DNA of 64,000 bases from contig NZ_JAMSCK010000001.1 in the NCBI RefSeq assembly GCF_023805255.1, positions 1-64,000 of the forward strand, written 5' to 3'. This DNA comes from Gramella jeungdoensis. GTDB lineage: Bacteria > Bacteroidota > Bacteroidia > Flavobacteriales > Flavobacteriaceae. The notes beneath the pieces are model-generated. The model was not told the origin of the DNA and ran no database searches. It worked only from the letters and a program-made list of their open reading frames with translations. Below are positions 35,536 through 44,492 of the stretch, one piece after another (position 1 is the first letter of the stretch; the number at the start of each line of letters is the position of its first letter). Position numbers and translations under genes: made by a program.

Positions 35536-37167
35536 ATGAAACGGTATTTTTTGGTTTTTATAATGCTCCTTGCATTTTTTAATTCAAAAGCACAGATTAA
35601 GGAAAATGGACCTAAACTGGTAGTTGGAATTGTGGTAGACCAGATGCGATATGATTACCTCACCCGCTTTTGGGATCAGTTTAGCGATAGTGGTTTTAAA
35701 AGGCTGGTCAACGATGGTTTTGTTTTTAAAAACAATCATTTTAATTATATCCCTACCTATACGGGGCCTGGGCATGCATCGGTGTTTACCGGAACTACTC
35801 CGGCTTCCCATGGGATAATAAGTAATAGCTGGTTCAATAAATTTGAAGATAAGACGGTTTATTGCGCTTCAGACGATTCGGTAGAGCCGGTTGGGACAGA
35901 TGATCCGGCTGGTAAAATGTCTCCTCAAAGAATGATGTCTACTACCTTTGGCGATGAGAATCGTTTGCATACTCAAATGCGCGGTAAAACAATTGGTGTC
36001 GCTTTAAAAGACCGTGGAGCAATTCTGCCTGCAGGACATACTGCAAATGCTGCTTACTGGTTTCATGGAAGAGATGAAGCTAAATGGATCACAAGTACCT
36101 TTTATATGGATGATCTACCGCAATGGGTGAAAGATTTCAATAGTTCAGGAAAGGCTCAGTCTTTTTTGAAAATCTGGAATACTTTAAAGGATATTGAAAC
36201 TTATAAAGAAAGCGGGGCAGATGAGAATAATTACGAGTTGGGTTTTATGGGAAATGAAACGGCAACTTTCCCGTATGATCTTCCGCAATTAGCTTCAAAG
36301 AATGGAGGTTTTGATGTAATTAAATCTACTCCTTTTGGAAATGATCTTACTGCAGAATTTGCGAAGGCAGCCATTGATGGGGAAGCCCTGGGAGAGGATG
36401 ATATAACCGATGTTCTTACGCTGAGTTTCTCAAGCACCGATTATGTAGGTCATAAATTCGGGGTGAATTCAAAAGAGGTTGAGGATACTTATTTAAGACT
36501 GGATCTGGCATTGGCAGACTTTCTGAAATATTTGGATCAAAAAGTGGGAGAAGGCGAATACACTGTATTTCTAACTGCCGATCATGGAGCCGTGGATGTC
36601 CCTTCTTATCTTAAAACGAGCAGAATTCCAGCGGGCTATTTCGATGATCTGACAGCAAAAGAAATGATTGAAGCATATGTAAAGGAGGAGTTTCAGGTAG
36701 ATAATCTTATTCAGAATGTCTCAAATACCCAGGTATTTCTGGATTATAAGGTTTTAGAGCAGGCAGAACTTGAAACTGATGAAGTGCAGGAAAGTATAGC
36801 TCATTACCTTCTTCAGCAACAAAATATTTCGCGGGTTTACACCAGGGAGCAACTTGAAACAGGTACTTATACTAATGGAATTGGATATCTCATCCAAAAG
36901 GGGTATAACCAGAAGCGCAGTGGGGATGTAGTATTTGTGCTCGATCCCGGATATATAGTTTTTCCTGAGAAAGGAACCACTCATGGCTCAGGCTTTTCGT
37001 ATGATACGCATGTTCCTCTTATTTTCTTCGGAAAAGGAATTAAAAAAGGGAGTACTTATGAGCCTTCAACAATTCCCGATATAGCACCTACCATCTCATC
37101 ATTTTTAGGGATTTCTTTCCCTAATGCAGCAACCGGTAGACCATTAACAGAATTACTGGAAAAATAA
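35536..37167 (+). CDS. pafA: Alkaline phosphatase PafA-type
   Basis: A 543-residue exported phosphomonoesterase of the alkaline phosphatase superfamily, like the phosphate-irrepressible PafA of Flavobacteriia. Signal peptide about 1-19 (FNSKAQ). The first metal-binding Asp is in GIVVDQMRYD. The nucleophile is expected at Thr76 in PTYTGPGHAS. Asn97 (ISNSWF), Lys158 and Arg160 (LKDRGA) match the active-site residues known from Elizabethkingia PafA. Later metal ligands are in YVGHKFG and TADHGAVDVP, and THGSGFSYDTHVPLIFFG ends the domain. It is alone on plus, convergent with the GT2 gene. Confidence 0.92.
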   Translation: MKRYFLVFIMLLAFFNSKAQIKENGPKLVVGIVVDQMRYDYLTRFWDQFSDSGFKRLVNDGFVFKNNHFNYIPTYTGPGHASVFTGTTPASHGIISNSWFNKFEDKTVYCASDDSVEPVGTDDPAGKMSPQRMMSTTFGDENRLHTQMRGKTIGVALKDRGAILPAGHTANAAYWFHGRDEAKWITSTFYMDDLPQWVKDFNSSGKAQSFLKIWNTLKDIETYKESGADENNYELGFMGNETATFPYDLPQLASKNGGFDVIKSTPFGNDLTAEFAKAAIDGEALGEDDITDVLTLSFSSTDYVGHKFGVNSKEVEDTYLRLDLALADFLKYLDQKVGEGEYTVFLTADHGAVDVPSYLKTSRIPAGYFDDLTAKEMIEAYVKEEFQVDNLIQNVSNTQVFLDYKVLEQAELETDEVQESIAHYLLQQQNISRVYTREQLETGTYTNGIGYLIQKGYNQKRSGDVVFVLDPGYIVFPEKGTTHGSGFSYDTHVPLIFFGKGIKKGSTYEPSTIPDIAPTISSFLGISFPNAATGRPLTELLEK

Positions 37168-37170
37168 TTT

Positions 37171-38019
37171 TCAGGCGAACTTCTTTCTGATATTCGCCCA
37201 GCGAAGTTTTCGAATAAAGCGACCTTCTTCTTCTGATACAAGAAAAGGTCGTTTTTTGTTTTTAGCTTTAAAATATCCTGCCATGTAGTGGAGAAAAGCG
37301 AAGGGATTCATTTTCATGGCCGCAAGTTTGGCTGAGGCAATAAGGCTAAGAATTGTTCCATATCTTAACCGATAAAAGGCCTCTCCCTGTTTACGGCCGG
37401 AGTGTTCGAAATAATTCATTCCGGTGGGCCGAAGATGTTTTACCAATAATGATTCATCGGTAATAACTTTCCATCCGTGAAATCTTGCCAGTAATTCATC
37501 TGCCGTATCCCAGCCCATCGCAGGCTTAATTTCGCCAATCTGAATAAAGCAATGTTTGCGATAGGCTTTTAATGCTCCCCTGATATGATCTTTTCCTGTG
37601 AGATTCTCAGGAACCCATTTATTTTTTCTTTGTATACTGCAGAAACCACCAACCATTCCAGCCTGCGGATCATTCTCAAAATAGGAAGCGATACTTTTCA
37701 GATAGTTTTCCGGAAAAATAAGGTCGGCGTCGAATTTGCATATAACATCAAAATCATCGTCTAGCTCATAATATCCCTTATAAAAGGCATTTATCACCTT
37801 GCTACCCGGGGCATGCTCGGTAGAAGAGTCATTCTTTATCAATTGAATAAATGAATGTTCTCTTACATATTCTTCTACAACGGCTGAGGTATTATCAGTA
37901 GATCCGTCATCCACCACCACGATCCGGTCTGGCAAAAGACTTTGCCGGGTAAGGGACTCGAGTGCCTTCCCAATAAAGTCACCTTCATTATGCGCGGGTA
38001 TTATGATATAGATTCTCAA
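37171..38019 (-). CDS. Glycosyltransferase family 2
   Basis: A 282-residue GT-A fold glycosyltransferase. The N-terminus IIPAHNEGDFIGKALESL and VVVDDGSTDNT form the nucleotide-sugar site, and FDADLIFPENYL supplies the DxD-like metal motif. A basic, hydrophobic segment near 215-245 may associate with the membrane. It is the last gene of a minus-strand trio after a KASIII-like synthase and a methyltransferase, which suggests it glycosylates a lipid or acyl-derived product; the acceptor is unknown. Confidence 0.88.
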   Translation of the reverse strand: MRIYIIIPAHNEGDFIGKALESLTRQSLLPDRIVVVDDGSTDNTSAVVEEYVREHSFIQLIKNDSSTEHAPGSKVINAFYKGYYELDDDFDVICKFDADLIFPENYLKSIASYFENDPQAGMVGGFCSIQRKNKWVPENLTGKDHIRGALKAYRKHCFIQIGEIKPAMGWDTADELLARFHGWKVITDESLLVKHLRPTGMNYFEHSGRKQGEAFYRLRYGTILSLIASAKLAAMKMNPFAFLHYMAGYFKAKNKKRPFLVSEEEGRFIRKLRWANIRKKFA

Positions 38020-38072
38020 TGTAAATGAAAATTCTCTTGAAATGCTAAGATATGGTTTTGGGGATAGAAGGG

Positions 38073-38594
38073 CTATTTTCTTTCGGCATAAACGGCATAG
38101 TATCTTGGCGTGAATTTTCTTAGAACCGGCCTTATTCCAAGCTTATTTACCGGGTTAGCCCATTTGATTCTTTGCTTTATTTCCCAACCGCTTTTTTCCA
38201 GTAACCAGTCAAACTGCCAGTCTTCAAACTCGTGATAATGGCGGTCCCATTCATCATTTTTACTTCGGTAAGCAGGGGAGAACCATAATTTAAGAGGTAC
38301 ACTGGCTATGAGTTTATCAGCCCTTATTTCTTTCAATATATTATAAGGAGCTACGAGGTGTTCAAATATTTCAAAAGCTGTCACCAGATCGAATTCCTCG
38401 TTCTGCACGGCAGTAAAATCATCGTCAAGATCTTCACCCGTTGTATTCTGGACATTATATCCCTCTTCTTTCATTATATAAGTGAAGGGGTTTTTTACTC
38501 CCAGGTCCAGAACTCTGGCCGGTGGGGGAACTGATTCTTTTAAAAATTTCAGTGTTTTTTGATATCGCTTTTTTGGAAAGTTCTTTTCGTACAT
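38073..38594 (-). CDS. Class I SAM-dependent methyltransferase
   Basis: A 173-residue methyltransferase, shorter than most stand-alone ones. Motif I is VLDLGVKNPFTYI (atypical, GVKN in place of GxGxG), an acidic post-I segment GEDLDDDF follows, and FDLVTAFEIFEHL is motif IV. The C-terminus is aromatic and basic. The start lies 1 nt from the KASIII-like gene stop, so the two are tightly coupled. The substrate is unknown. Confidence 0.8.
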   Translation of the reverse strand: MYEKNFPKKRYQKTLKFLKESVPPPARVLDLGVKNPFTYIMKEEGYNVQNTTGEDLDDDFTAVQNEEFDLVTAFEIFEHLVAPYNILKEIRADKLIASVPLKLWFSPAYRSKNDEWDRHYHEFEDWQFDWLLEKSGWEIKQRIKWANPVNKLGIRPVLRKFTPRYYAVYAERK

Positions 38595-38595
38595 T

Positions 38596-39654
38596 TTAGA
38601 CCTGATAAGTGATCGCGTTTATGTTCATTCCAGCTCCTACACTTGCAAACATAATAGTATCGCCTTTCTTTAGATTCTGATCTTTGATCTTTCCTCGCAA
38701 AACGAGATCAAATAGAGTAGGAACGGTAGCAACACTGCTGTTTCCCAGTTCATGTATGGTCATTGGCATAACATCTTTGGGAGGAGTGGTTCCGTGAAGT
38801 TTATAAAATCGGTCTATAATGGCCTGATCCATCTTTTCATTGGCCTGGTGTATAAAGATCTTCTTCAAATCTTTGATTGACTTTCCACTGCTTTCCAGGC
38901 ATATCTTCATAGCCTTTGGAACATTTACAAGGGCAAATTCATAGATCTTTCGTCCGTGCATTTTAATGTATCTGATGTCCTCAGGAGCTTCAGAGTGATT
39001 TGATTTTCCGAAGTAGATATATTCAGCTTCCTGAAACGAATAGGTCGCCGATTCATGAGATAGTATCCCGCCTTCATCATCAGATGCCTCCAGTATTACC
39101 GCTCCTGCGCCATCGGAAAAGATCATTGAATCACGATCATGTTTGTCCACAACCCGGGATAAAGCCTCTGCGCCAATAACCAGACATTTTTTAGCCATCC
39201 CTGCTTTAATGAATGCCTGGGCCTGTATCATACCTTCAATCCATCCGGGACACCCGAAAAGAACATCATATCCCACACATTTGGGATTCTTGATCCTTAA
39301 ATGTGATTTAACTCTGGTAGCAAGGCTGGGAACAGTGTCACTCTGGATAGATTTACTCTTCACGTCTCCATAGTTATGAGCTACAATTATATAATCAAGA
39401 GTTTCGGGATCAATTCCAGAACTTTCAATTGCTTTTTGGCTGGCTATAACGGCAATATCTGAAGTGTTAAGGTTTTCGTCCAGGTATCTTCTTTCTTCTA
39501 TACCCGTGATCGCCTTAAATTTTCTAATTGTCGTTTCATTGTCATGAGGGAAGGTGCTTCCGTCAGCATTAAAAAACTCATGTTTGTCAAAATCAGCATT
39601 TGTGGTTACTACATTAGGGATATAACTTCCCGTTCCGGTAATTTTACAGTTCAT
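38596..39654 (-). CDS. 3-oxoacyl-ACP synthase III family protein (KASIII/FabH-like)
   Basis: A 352-residue thiolase-fold condensing enzyme. The catalytic triad is visible: Cys135 in YDVLFGCPGW, His in IFIHQANEKMDQ and Asn in HELGNSSVATVP. The C-terminus has FASVGAGMNINAITY. It is somewhat longer than housekeeping FabH (about 320-330) and sits in an operon with a methyltransferase and GT2 instead of fatty-acid synthesis genes. A specialised condensation role is therefore more likely than fatty-acid initiation, but this is inference. Confidence 0.88.
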   Translation of the reverse strand: MNCKITGTGSYIPNVVTTNADFDKHEFFNADGSTFPHDNETTIRKFKAITGIEERRYLDENLNTSDIAVIASQKAIESSGIDPETLDYIIVAHNYGDVKSKSIQSDTVPSLATRVKSHLRIKNPKCVGYDVLFGCPGWIEGMIQAQAFIKAGMAKKCLVIGAEALSRVVDKHDRDSMIFSDGAGAVILEASDDEGGILSHESATYSFQEAEYIYFGKSNHSEAPEDIRYIKMHGRKIYEFALVNVPKAMKICLESSGKSIKDLKKIFIHQANEKMDQAIIDRFYKLHGTTPPKDVMPMTIHELGNSSVATVPTLFDLVLRGKIKDQNLKKGDTIMFASVGAGMNINAITYQV

Positions 39655-39732
39655 GTGGCTCTTATTTCCTTGGGTTCACAATTTAATTAATTAGTCATAA
39701 AATTCCCTCTAAATCCCAAAAAATTAGGACAT

Positions 39733-39762
39733 AAAAAAGACCTGTGATTAACAGGCCTTTTT
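39733..39762 (-). terminator. Terminator after gcvP
   Basis: The stem AAAAAGACCTGT / ACAGGCCTTTTT has one mismatch and a GATTA loop. Read on minus, it follows the gcvP stop and ends in a T run. Confidence 0.85.
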
Positions 39763-39782
39763 CTAATGTTCAAAATAACTTG

Positions 39783-42632
39783 TTATACTTCAGCATATTC
39801 TTCGGTAGGAGGACAGGTACACATAAGGTTTCTGTCTCCAAAGGCTTCATCAACTCTTCTAACACTTGGCCAGAATTTGTTTTCATGAAGATGGCTTAAC
39901 GGATAGGCTGCTTTTTCCCTTGAATAAGGTAGTTTCCATTCATCTGAAGTAAGCATATGAATTGTATGCGGAGCATTTTTCAATACGTTGTTCGCATCAT
40001 CTGCTGAAACTTCATCTATCTCATGGCGAATCGAGATAAGAGCATCGCAAAAGCGATCCAGTTCAGCCTTGCTTTCGCTTTCGGTAGGCTCGATCATAAT
40101 GGTTCCAGCCACCGGGAATGATACGGTAGGAGCGTGGAAGCCATAATCTATAAGCCTTTTTGCGATATCTGTAACTTCAATGCCTTTTTCTTTGAAAGGG
40201 CGGCAGTCAACGATCATTTCGTGAGCAGCACGGCCTCTTTCACCGGAATAAAGCGTTTTATAGTGTTCCTTCAGTCTTTCTTTAATATAATTAGCATTCA
40301 GTATGGCATATTCAGTAGCTTTCTGAAGTCCGCCGGTTCCCAGCATCTTTATGTATCCGTAAGAAATAAGACAAACAAGAGCAGATCCCCATGGTGCAGA
40401 TGAAATAGCTCCAATAGCCTTTTCTCCGCCAGTCTTGATAACCGGGTTACCGGGAAGGAAAGGTTTCAGCTGTTCTGCAACACAAATAGGTCCGACTCCT
40501 GGTCCACCACCTCCGTGAGGAATGGCGAAGGTCTTATGCAGGTTCAAATGACAAACGTCGGCACCAATTCTACCAGGATTGGTCAATCCAACCTGGGCGT
40601 TCATGTTGGCACCGTCCATATAAACCTGGCCTCCATTTTCATGAATTATATTTGTGATCTCGCGGATAGCCGATTCAAATACACCGTGAGTAGATGGATA
40701 AGTGACCATCAGTGCTGCAAGATTATCCTTATATTTTATGGCTTTTTCCCTAAGATCGTCAACATCTATATTTCCGTTCTCGGAAGCTTTGGTGACAACA
40801 ACCTTCATACCTGCCATCACTGCTGAAGCTGGATTGGTTCCGTGTGCAGAAGAAGGGATCAGGCAAACATTTCTATGGCCTTCTCCATTTGCCTCATGGT
40901 ATGCTCTTATCACCATTAATCCGGCATACTCTCCCTGGGCTCCTGAATTTGGCTGAAGAGATGTAGCAGCGAAGCCTGTAATTTCAGTAAGCTGATGCTC
41001 GAGTTCTTTAAGAACGATCTGATAACCTTCAGCCTGCTCTACAGGTACAAAAGGATGTAGATTCCCCCACTGAGGATTACTTAATGGAAGCATTTCTGAA
41101 GCAGCGTTCAATTTCATAGTACATGATCCTAATGAGATCATGGAATGGTTCAATGAAAGGTCTTTGCGCTCCAGTTTTTTGATATAACGCATCAATTCAG
41201 TTTCTGAATGATAAAGATTGAAAACATCATGCGTTAGGAATTCGGTTTTTCTTTGGAGTTCCTGAGGGATGGCGCTTCTTGTTGGAAGCTCATTAATTAC
41301 TGTTTTATCCTTTCCGGCTAATTCTGTGAATACGGCAACAATCGCATTCAGATCATCGGTAGTAGTGGTTTCGTTTATCGATATACAGGCGCTTTCCGAA
41401 TCTGGATAGTAAAAGTTGATCTCATTTCTCTCGGCGATCTCTTTTAGTTTTTTAGCGTCTGCCTTTACGTGAAGAGTGTCAAAATAAGCCGAGTTCAATT
41501 GTTCAAATCCAAGTTCCTTTAATTTGTCTTCCAGGCCAACGGCTGAAGCGTGAACTATGTTCGCAATATATTCAAGGCCTTTAGGGCCGTGGTATACCGC
41601 ATACATTCCGGCCATTACCGCAAGCAATACCTGTGCTGTACAAATATTAGAGGTGGCCTTATCTCTTTTTATATGTTGCTCTCTTGTTTGAAGAGCCATT
41701 CTAAGTGCATTATTCCCATCCAGGTCTTTGGTAACTCCAATGATTCTGCCGGGAAGGTTACGCTTGTATTCCTCTTTAGTGGCGAAATAAGCCGCGTGTG
41801 GCCCTCCATATCCAAGAGGGATCCCAAATCTTTGAGTGGTTCCTACCACTACGTCAACTCCCAGTTCTCCCGGAGCCTGAAGCTTAACGAGACTTAAAAT
41901 ATCAGCAGCAACTGCGGTTTTAATATTTGCGTTCTTACAGTTATCTACAAAACTGGCATAGTCATAAACCTGCCCGAATTTGCCTGGATACTGAACTAAC
42001 GCACCAAAATATTCTTCAGAAAAATCAAATTCTTCATGATCTCCTACCACCATATCAATTCCGAGGAAATTAGCTCTGGTTTCCATAAGGGAAATGGTTT
42101 GAGGAAGAACCTGCTGAGAAACAAAGAACTTATTCACATCGTCTTTCTTCTGCTTTCTGTCACGAACGGCATGTAAAAGAGCCATTGCTTCAGCAGCTGC
42201 GGTAGATTCGTCAAGCAGGGAAGCATTTGCTATCTCCATTCCGGTAAGATCACTAACCATGGTCTGAAAATTCAATAGAGCTTCTAAACGACCCTGTGCA
42301 ATTTCGGCCTGATATGGAGTATAGGCAGTGTACCAACCTGGATTTTCCAGGATATTCCTTTGTATTACCGCAGGTAAGATCGCCTGATGGTAGCCTAAAC
42401 CTATATATGTTTTGAAAACCCTGTTCTTTTCAGAAAGCTTCTTAATATGCTCGGCATACTGGTTTTCGCTCATTGCCCTGGGAAGGTCCAGAGGTTTATG
42501 AAGACGAATATCGTCTGGAATGGTTTCGTAAATCAATTGCTCTATAGACTCGACGCCTATAGTGTCCAGCATTTCCTGTAGATTTTCTTCCTTAGGACCT
42601 ATATGACGTAATGCGAAGGAATCTGTTCTCAT
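39783..42632 (-). CDS. gcvP: Glycine dehydrogenase (decarboxylating), glycine cleavage P-protein
   Basis: A 949-residue PLP enzyme, the usual length for the fused homodimeric P-protein. It decarboxylates glycine and passes the aminomethyl group to GcvH. The N-terminus [17 protein letters not shown] is typical. The PLP lysine is in [18 protein letters not shown] (near residue 700). The N-terminal half has [22 protein letters not shown], and the C-terminus has [13 protein letters not shown]. GcvT and GcvH are not nearby. It is monocistronic with its own terminator. Confidence 0.96.
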   Translation of the reverse strand: MRTDSFALRHIGPKEENLQEMLDTIGVESIEQLIYETIPDDIRLHKPLDLPRAMSENQYAEHIKKLSEKNRVFKTYIGLGYHQAILPAVIQRNILENPGWYTAYTPYQAEIAQGRLEALLNFQTMVSDLTGMEIANASLLDESTAAAEAMALLHAVRDRKQKKDDVNKFFVSQQVLPQTISLMETRANFLGIDMVVGDHEEFDFSEEYFGALVQYPGKFGQVYDYASFVDNCKNANIKTAVAADILSLVKLQAPGELGVDVVVGTTQRFGIPLGYGGPHAAYFATKEEYKRNLPGRIIGVTKDLDGNNALRMALQTREQHIKRDKATSNICTAQVLLAVMAGMYAVYHGPKGLEYIANIVHASAVGLEDKLKELGFEQLNSAYFDTLHVKADAKKLKEIAERNEINFYYPDSESACISINETTTTDDLNAIVAVFTELAGKDKTVINELPTRSAIPQELQRKTEFLTHDVFNLYHSETELMRYIKKLERKDLSLNHSMISLGSCTMKLNAASEMLPLSNPQWGNLHPFVPVEQAEGYQIVLKELEHQLTEITGFAATSLQPNSGAQGEYAGLMVIRAYHEANGEGHRNVCLIPSSAHGTNPASAVMAGMKVVVTKASENGNIDVDDLREKAIKYKDNLAALMVTYPSTHGVFESAIREITNIIHENGGQVYMDGANMNAQVGLTNPGRIGADVCHLNLHKTFAIPHGGGGPGVGPICVAEQLKPFLPGNPVIKTGGEKAIGAISSAPWGSALVCLISYGYIKMLGTGGLQKATEYAILNANYIKERLKEHYKTLYSGERGRAAHEMIVDCRPFKEKGIEVTDIAKRLIDYGFHAPTVSFPVAGTIMIEPTESESKAELDRFCDALISIRHEIDEVSADDANNVLKNAPHTIHMLTSDEWKLPYSREKAAYPLSHLHENKFWPSVRRVDEAFGDRNLMCTCPPTEEYAEV

Positions 42633-42766
42633 TAAAATATTTAGTTGTGTTTTTTGTGCTGCGAAAATACATAATTTCAGACTAATTTTTTACAGATTAA
42701 CTACATACAGTTGTTAAGATTTTGGAGCCCTGTCTTATAAAGTGATATAATGCGTAATTTAGCTGG

Positions 42767-43606
42767 ATGAAGTATTTAAAAAATGCTTTTGAACTCTATA
42801 TAAACAGCAGCATTCACGTCTCTCTTGCTGTGGTTGCTTTTAGCCTTATAACTTTTTTTCAATACGGGCTGGAGATTGATAAACAACTGTTATACTTCAT
42901 CTTTTTTGCTTCAATAACCGGCTACAACTTTGTAAAATATGCCGGGATTGCAAAATTGTATCATCTTAGTCTTGCCAGGAATCTAAGGTTTATACAGATA
43001 TTTTCTTTACTCTGTTTTATAGCCCTCATCTATTTTACCTTCCAGATGGAATGGAGAGTCCTCATTGCTACGGGTGTCTTAGGGCTTTTTACTTTGTTCT
43101 ACGCCGTTCCATTTTTAGGCGGGAAAAAGAATTTAAGAAGTCTTCCGGGACTCAAGATTTTTATTATTGCAGTAGTTTGGGCAGGATGTACGGTATTGCT
43201 TCCATTGATCAAAGCTGAAAGGTATTTGGGGACTGAAATTCTTGTTGATTTTATTCAGCGGATGATGCTGGTAATTGTTCTAACTCTTCCGTTTGAAATA
43301 AGAGACCTCAAATACGATGATGAGAGCCTTGGGACCATCCCTCAAAGGCTGGGTGTGTTTATGGCCAAAGTTTTTGGTCTGGTTTTGATCTTAATTATAT
43401 TTTTTGCAGAACTTCTCCAAAGCTCATTTCAGTCTAATGAATTCCTGGCCTTGATCTTAATTCTTCTTTTGAGCGGAATACTATTATGGAGAGCTAAAGT
43501 TGATCAGAAAAAATATTATTGTTCGTTCTGGGTAGAGGCAGTGCCTGTATTTTACTTATGTGTGTACTGGATCTTTACACATTATCTTCCGCAAATTCCC
43601 TTTTGA
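42767..43606 (+). CDS. UbiA-like integral membrane protein
   Basis: A 279-residue polytopic membrane protein with about eight hydrophobic segments. Its layout resembles the UbiA prenyltransferase superfamily, with the second conserved motif recognisable as RDLKYDDESLGTIPQRLG. The first Asp-rich motif (NDxxDxxxD in active enzymes) is replaced by GYNFVKYAGIAK without aspartates. Prenyl transfer is therefore uncertain. The 3' end overlaps the convergent zinc-finger-like gene by 32 bp. Confidence 0.72.
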   Translation: MKYLKNAFELYINSSIHVSLAVVAFSLITFFQYGLEIDKQLLYFIFFASITGYNFVKYAGIAKLYHLSLARNLRFIQIFSLLCFIALIYFTFQMEWRVLIATGVLGLFTLFYAVPFLGGKKNLRSLPGLKIFIIAVVWAGCTVLLPLIKAERYLGTEILVDFIQRMMLVIVLTLPFEIRDLKYDDESLGTIPQRLGVFMAKVFGLVLILIIFFAELLQSSFQSNEFLALILILLLSGILLWRAKVDQKKYYCSFWVEAVPVFYLCVYWIFTHYLPQIPF

Positions 43607-43841
43607 TCTGTTCGCGCCAGGCTTTTTTTTGTTCTTCGGGGCAGGTTTGGAGTTTGGATTTTTTGATGGCTTCGGAGAGCTTGGAGTTTTTGGATGAAAA
43701 TTTACGACAGGCCCGGCAAAAGGTAAGGTGGATAAGAAGCTTCATTTTCTCAAGGGGCTTGGCTTCCTTGTATTGTGACTTATTGCAGCACTCGGCCGCC
43801 TCGGAACAATCTATAAAAAAAAGTTTACTCATCCTACTCAT
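43575..43841 (-). CDS. Small zinc-finger-like protein paired with an ECF sigma factor (possible anti-sigma)
   Basis: An 88-residue acidic/basic protein starting at the ATG at 43841, 2 nt after the sigma-factor stop; a longer frame to 43853 overlaps the sigma gene and a shorter one starts at 43832. It contains DCSEAAECCNKSQY and HLTFCRACRKF, the latter a H-x3-C-x2-C pattern like the zinc site of zf-HC2 anti-sigma factors, and no membrane span. Position and motif suggest a soluble anti-sigma or zinc regulator, but the function is inferred. Confidence 0.72.
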   Translation of the reverse strand: MSRMSKLFFIDCSEAAECCNKSQYKEAKPLEKMKLLIHLTFCRACRKFSSKNSKLSEAIKKSKLQTCPEEQKKAWREQIKREFAEDNV

Positions 43842-43843
43842 AA

Positions 43844-44395
43844 TTAGAACCAATTTTTTTCCAAACAGGCTGCCAGGGCAGTTCGGGCTCTATGGATAAT
43901 AACCCAAAGGTTAGACGGGGTGATATTAAATTCATTACAGATCGCTTCAGTGTCTGCACCATCAATCGTCTTTCTTTTAAAAATTGCCGCATGCTTCTCA
44001 TTAATGCTGTCCAGGCATTCAAGGATTGCCAGTCCCAACTCATTATTTTCCATTTCATCTTCAGCAGTGCGGTCAAACTGGTCAGGTACCTGTTCTTCCA
44101 GCCATTCACCTTCATTGTAGTCATCGGAATAGTTGATCTTGACTTCGGCCTTTCCTTTTCGTGAATTTATCTTACGATAGTAATCTATGATTTTTCTTTT
44201 TAATATAGAAATAAGCCAGGTGCGTTCGCTTGCATCCCCTTTAAAATATTTAGCCGATTTAAGGGCGGCAAGAAAAGTTTCTGAAATCAGGTCATTGGCT
44301 ACCTCACGATCGTTAACGCGAACAATCGTGTAATTGAACAGGTAATCCGAATATTTGTCGACCCACTTATTTGGATCGAGTTCGTTGGCTGGCAT
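43844..44395 (-). CDS. ECF-type RNA polymerase sigma factor
   Basis: A 183-residue sigma-70 family protein. Region 2 is WVDKYSDYLFNYTIVRVNDREVANDLISETFLAALKS with the aromatic-rich -10 recognition helix (RTWLISILKRKIIDYYRK). A linker of acidic residues follows, then region 4 with EAICNEFNITPSNLWVIIHRARTALAACLEK, a helix-turn-helix for -35 contacts. It is coupled to the zinc-finger-like gene downstream. The regulon is not visible. Confidence 0.9.
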   Translation of the reverse strand: MPANELDPNKWVDKYSDYLFNYTIVRVNDREVANDLISETFLAALKSAKYFKGDASERTWLISILKRKIIDYYRKINSRKGKAEVKINYSDDYNEGEWLEEQVPDQFDRTAEDEMENNELGLAILECLDSINEKHAAIFKRKTIDGADTEAICNEFNITPSNLWVIIHRARTALAACLEKNWF

Positions 44396-44492
44396 GATCT
44401 AGATCTCTTCGGTTCTACTCAAAATTAGCAAAAGAAAGGCTATCAAAAGTTATAGAAAAGATAAGATTTACTGATCTGCCTAGTGTTGATAC

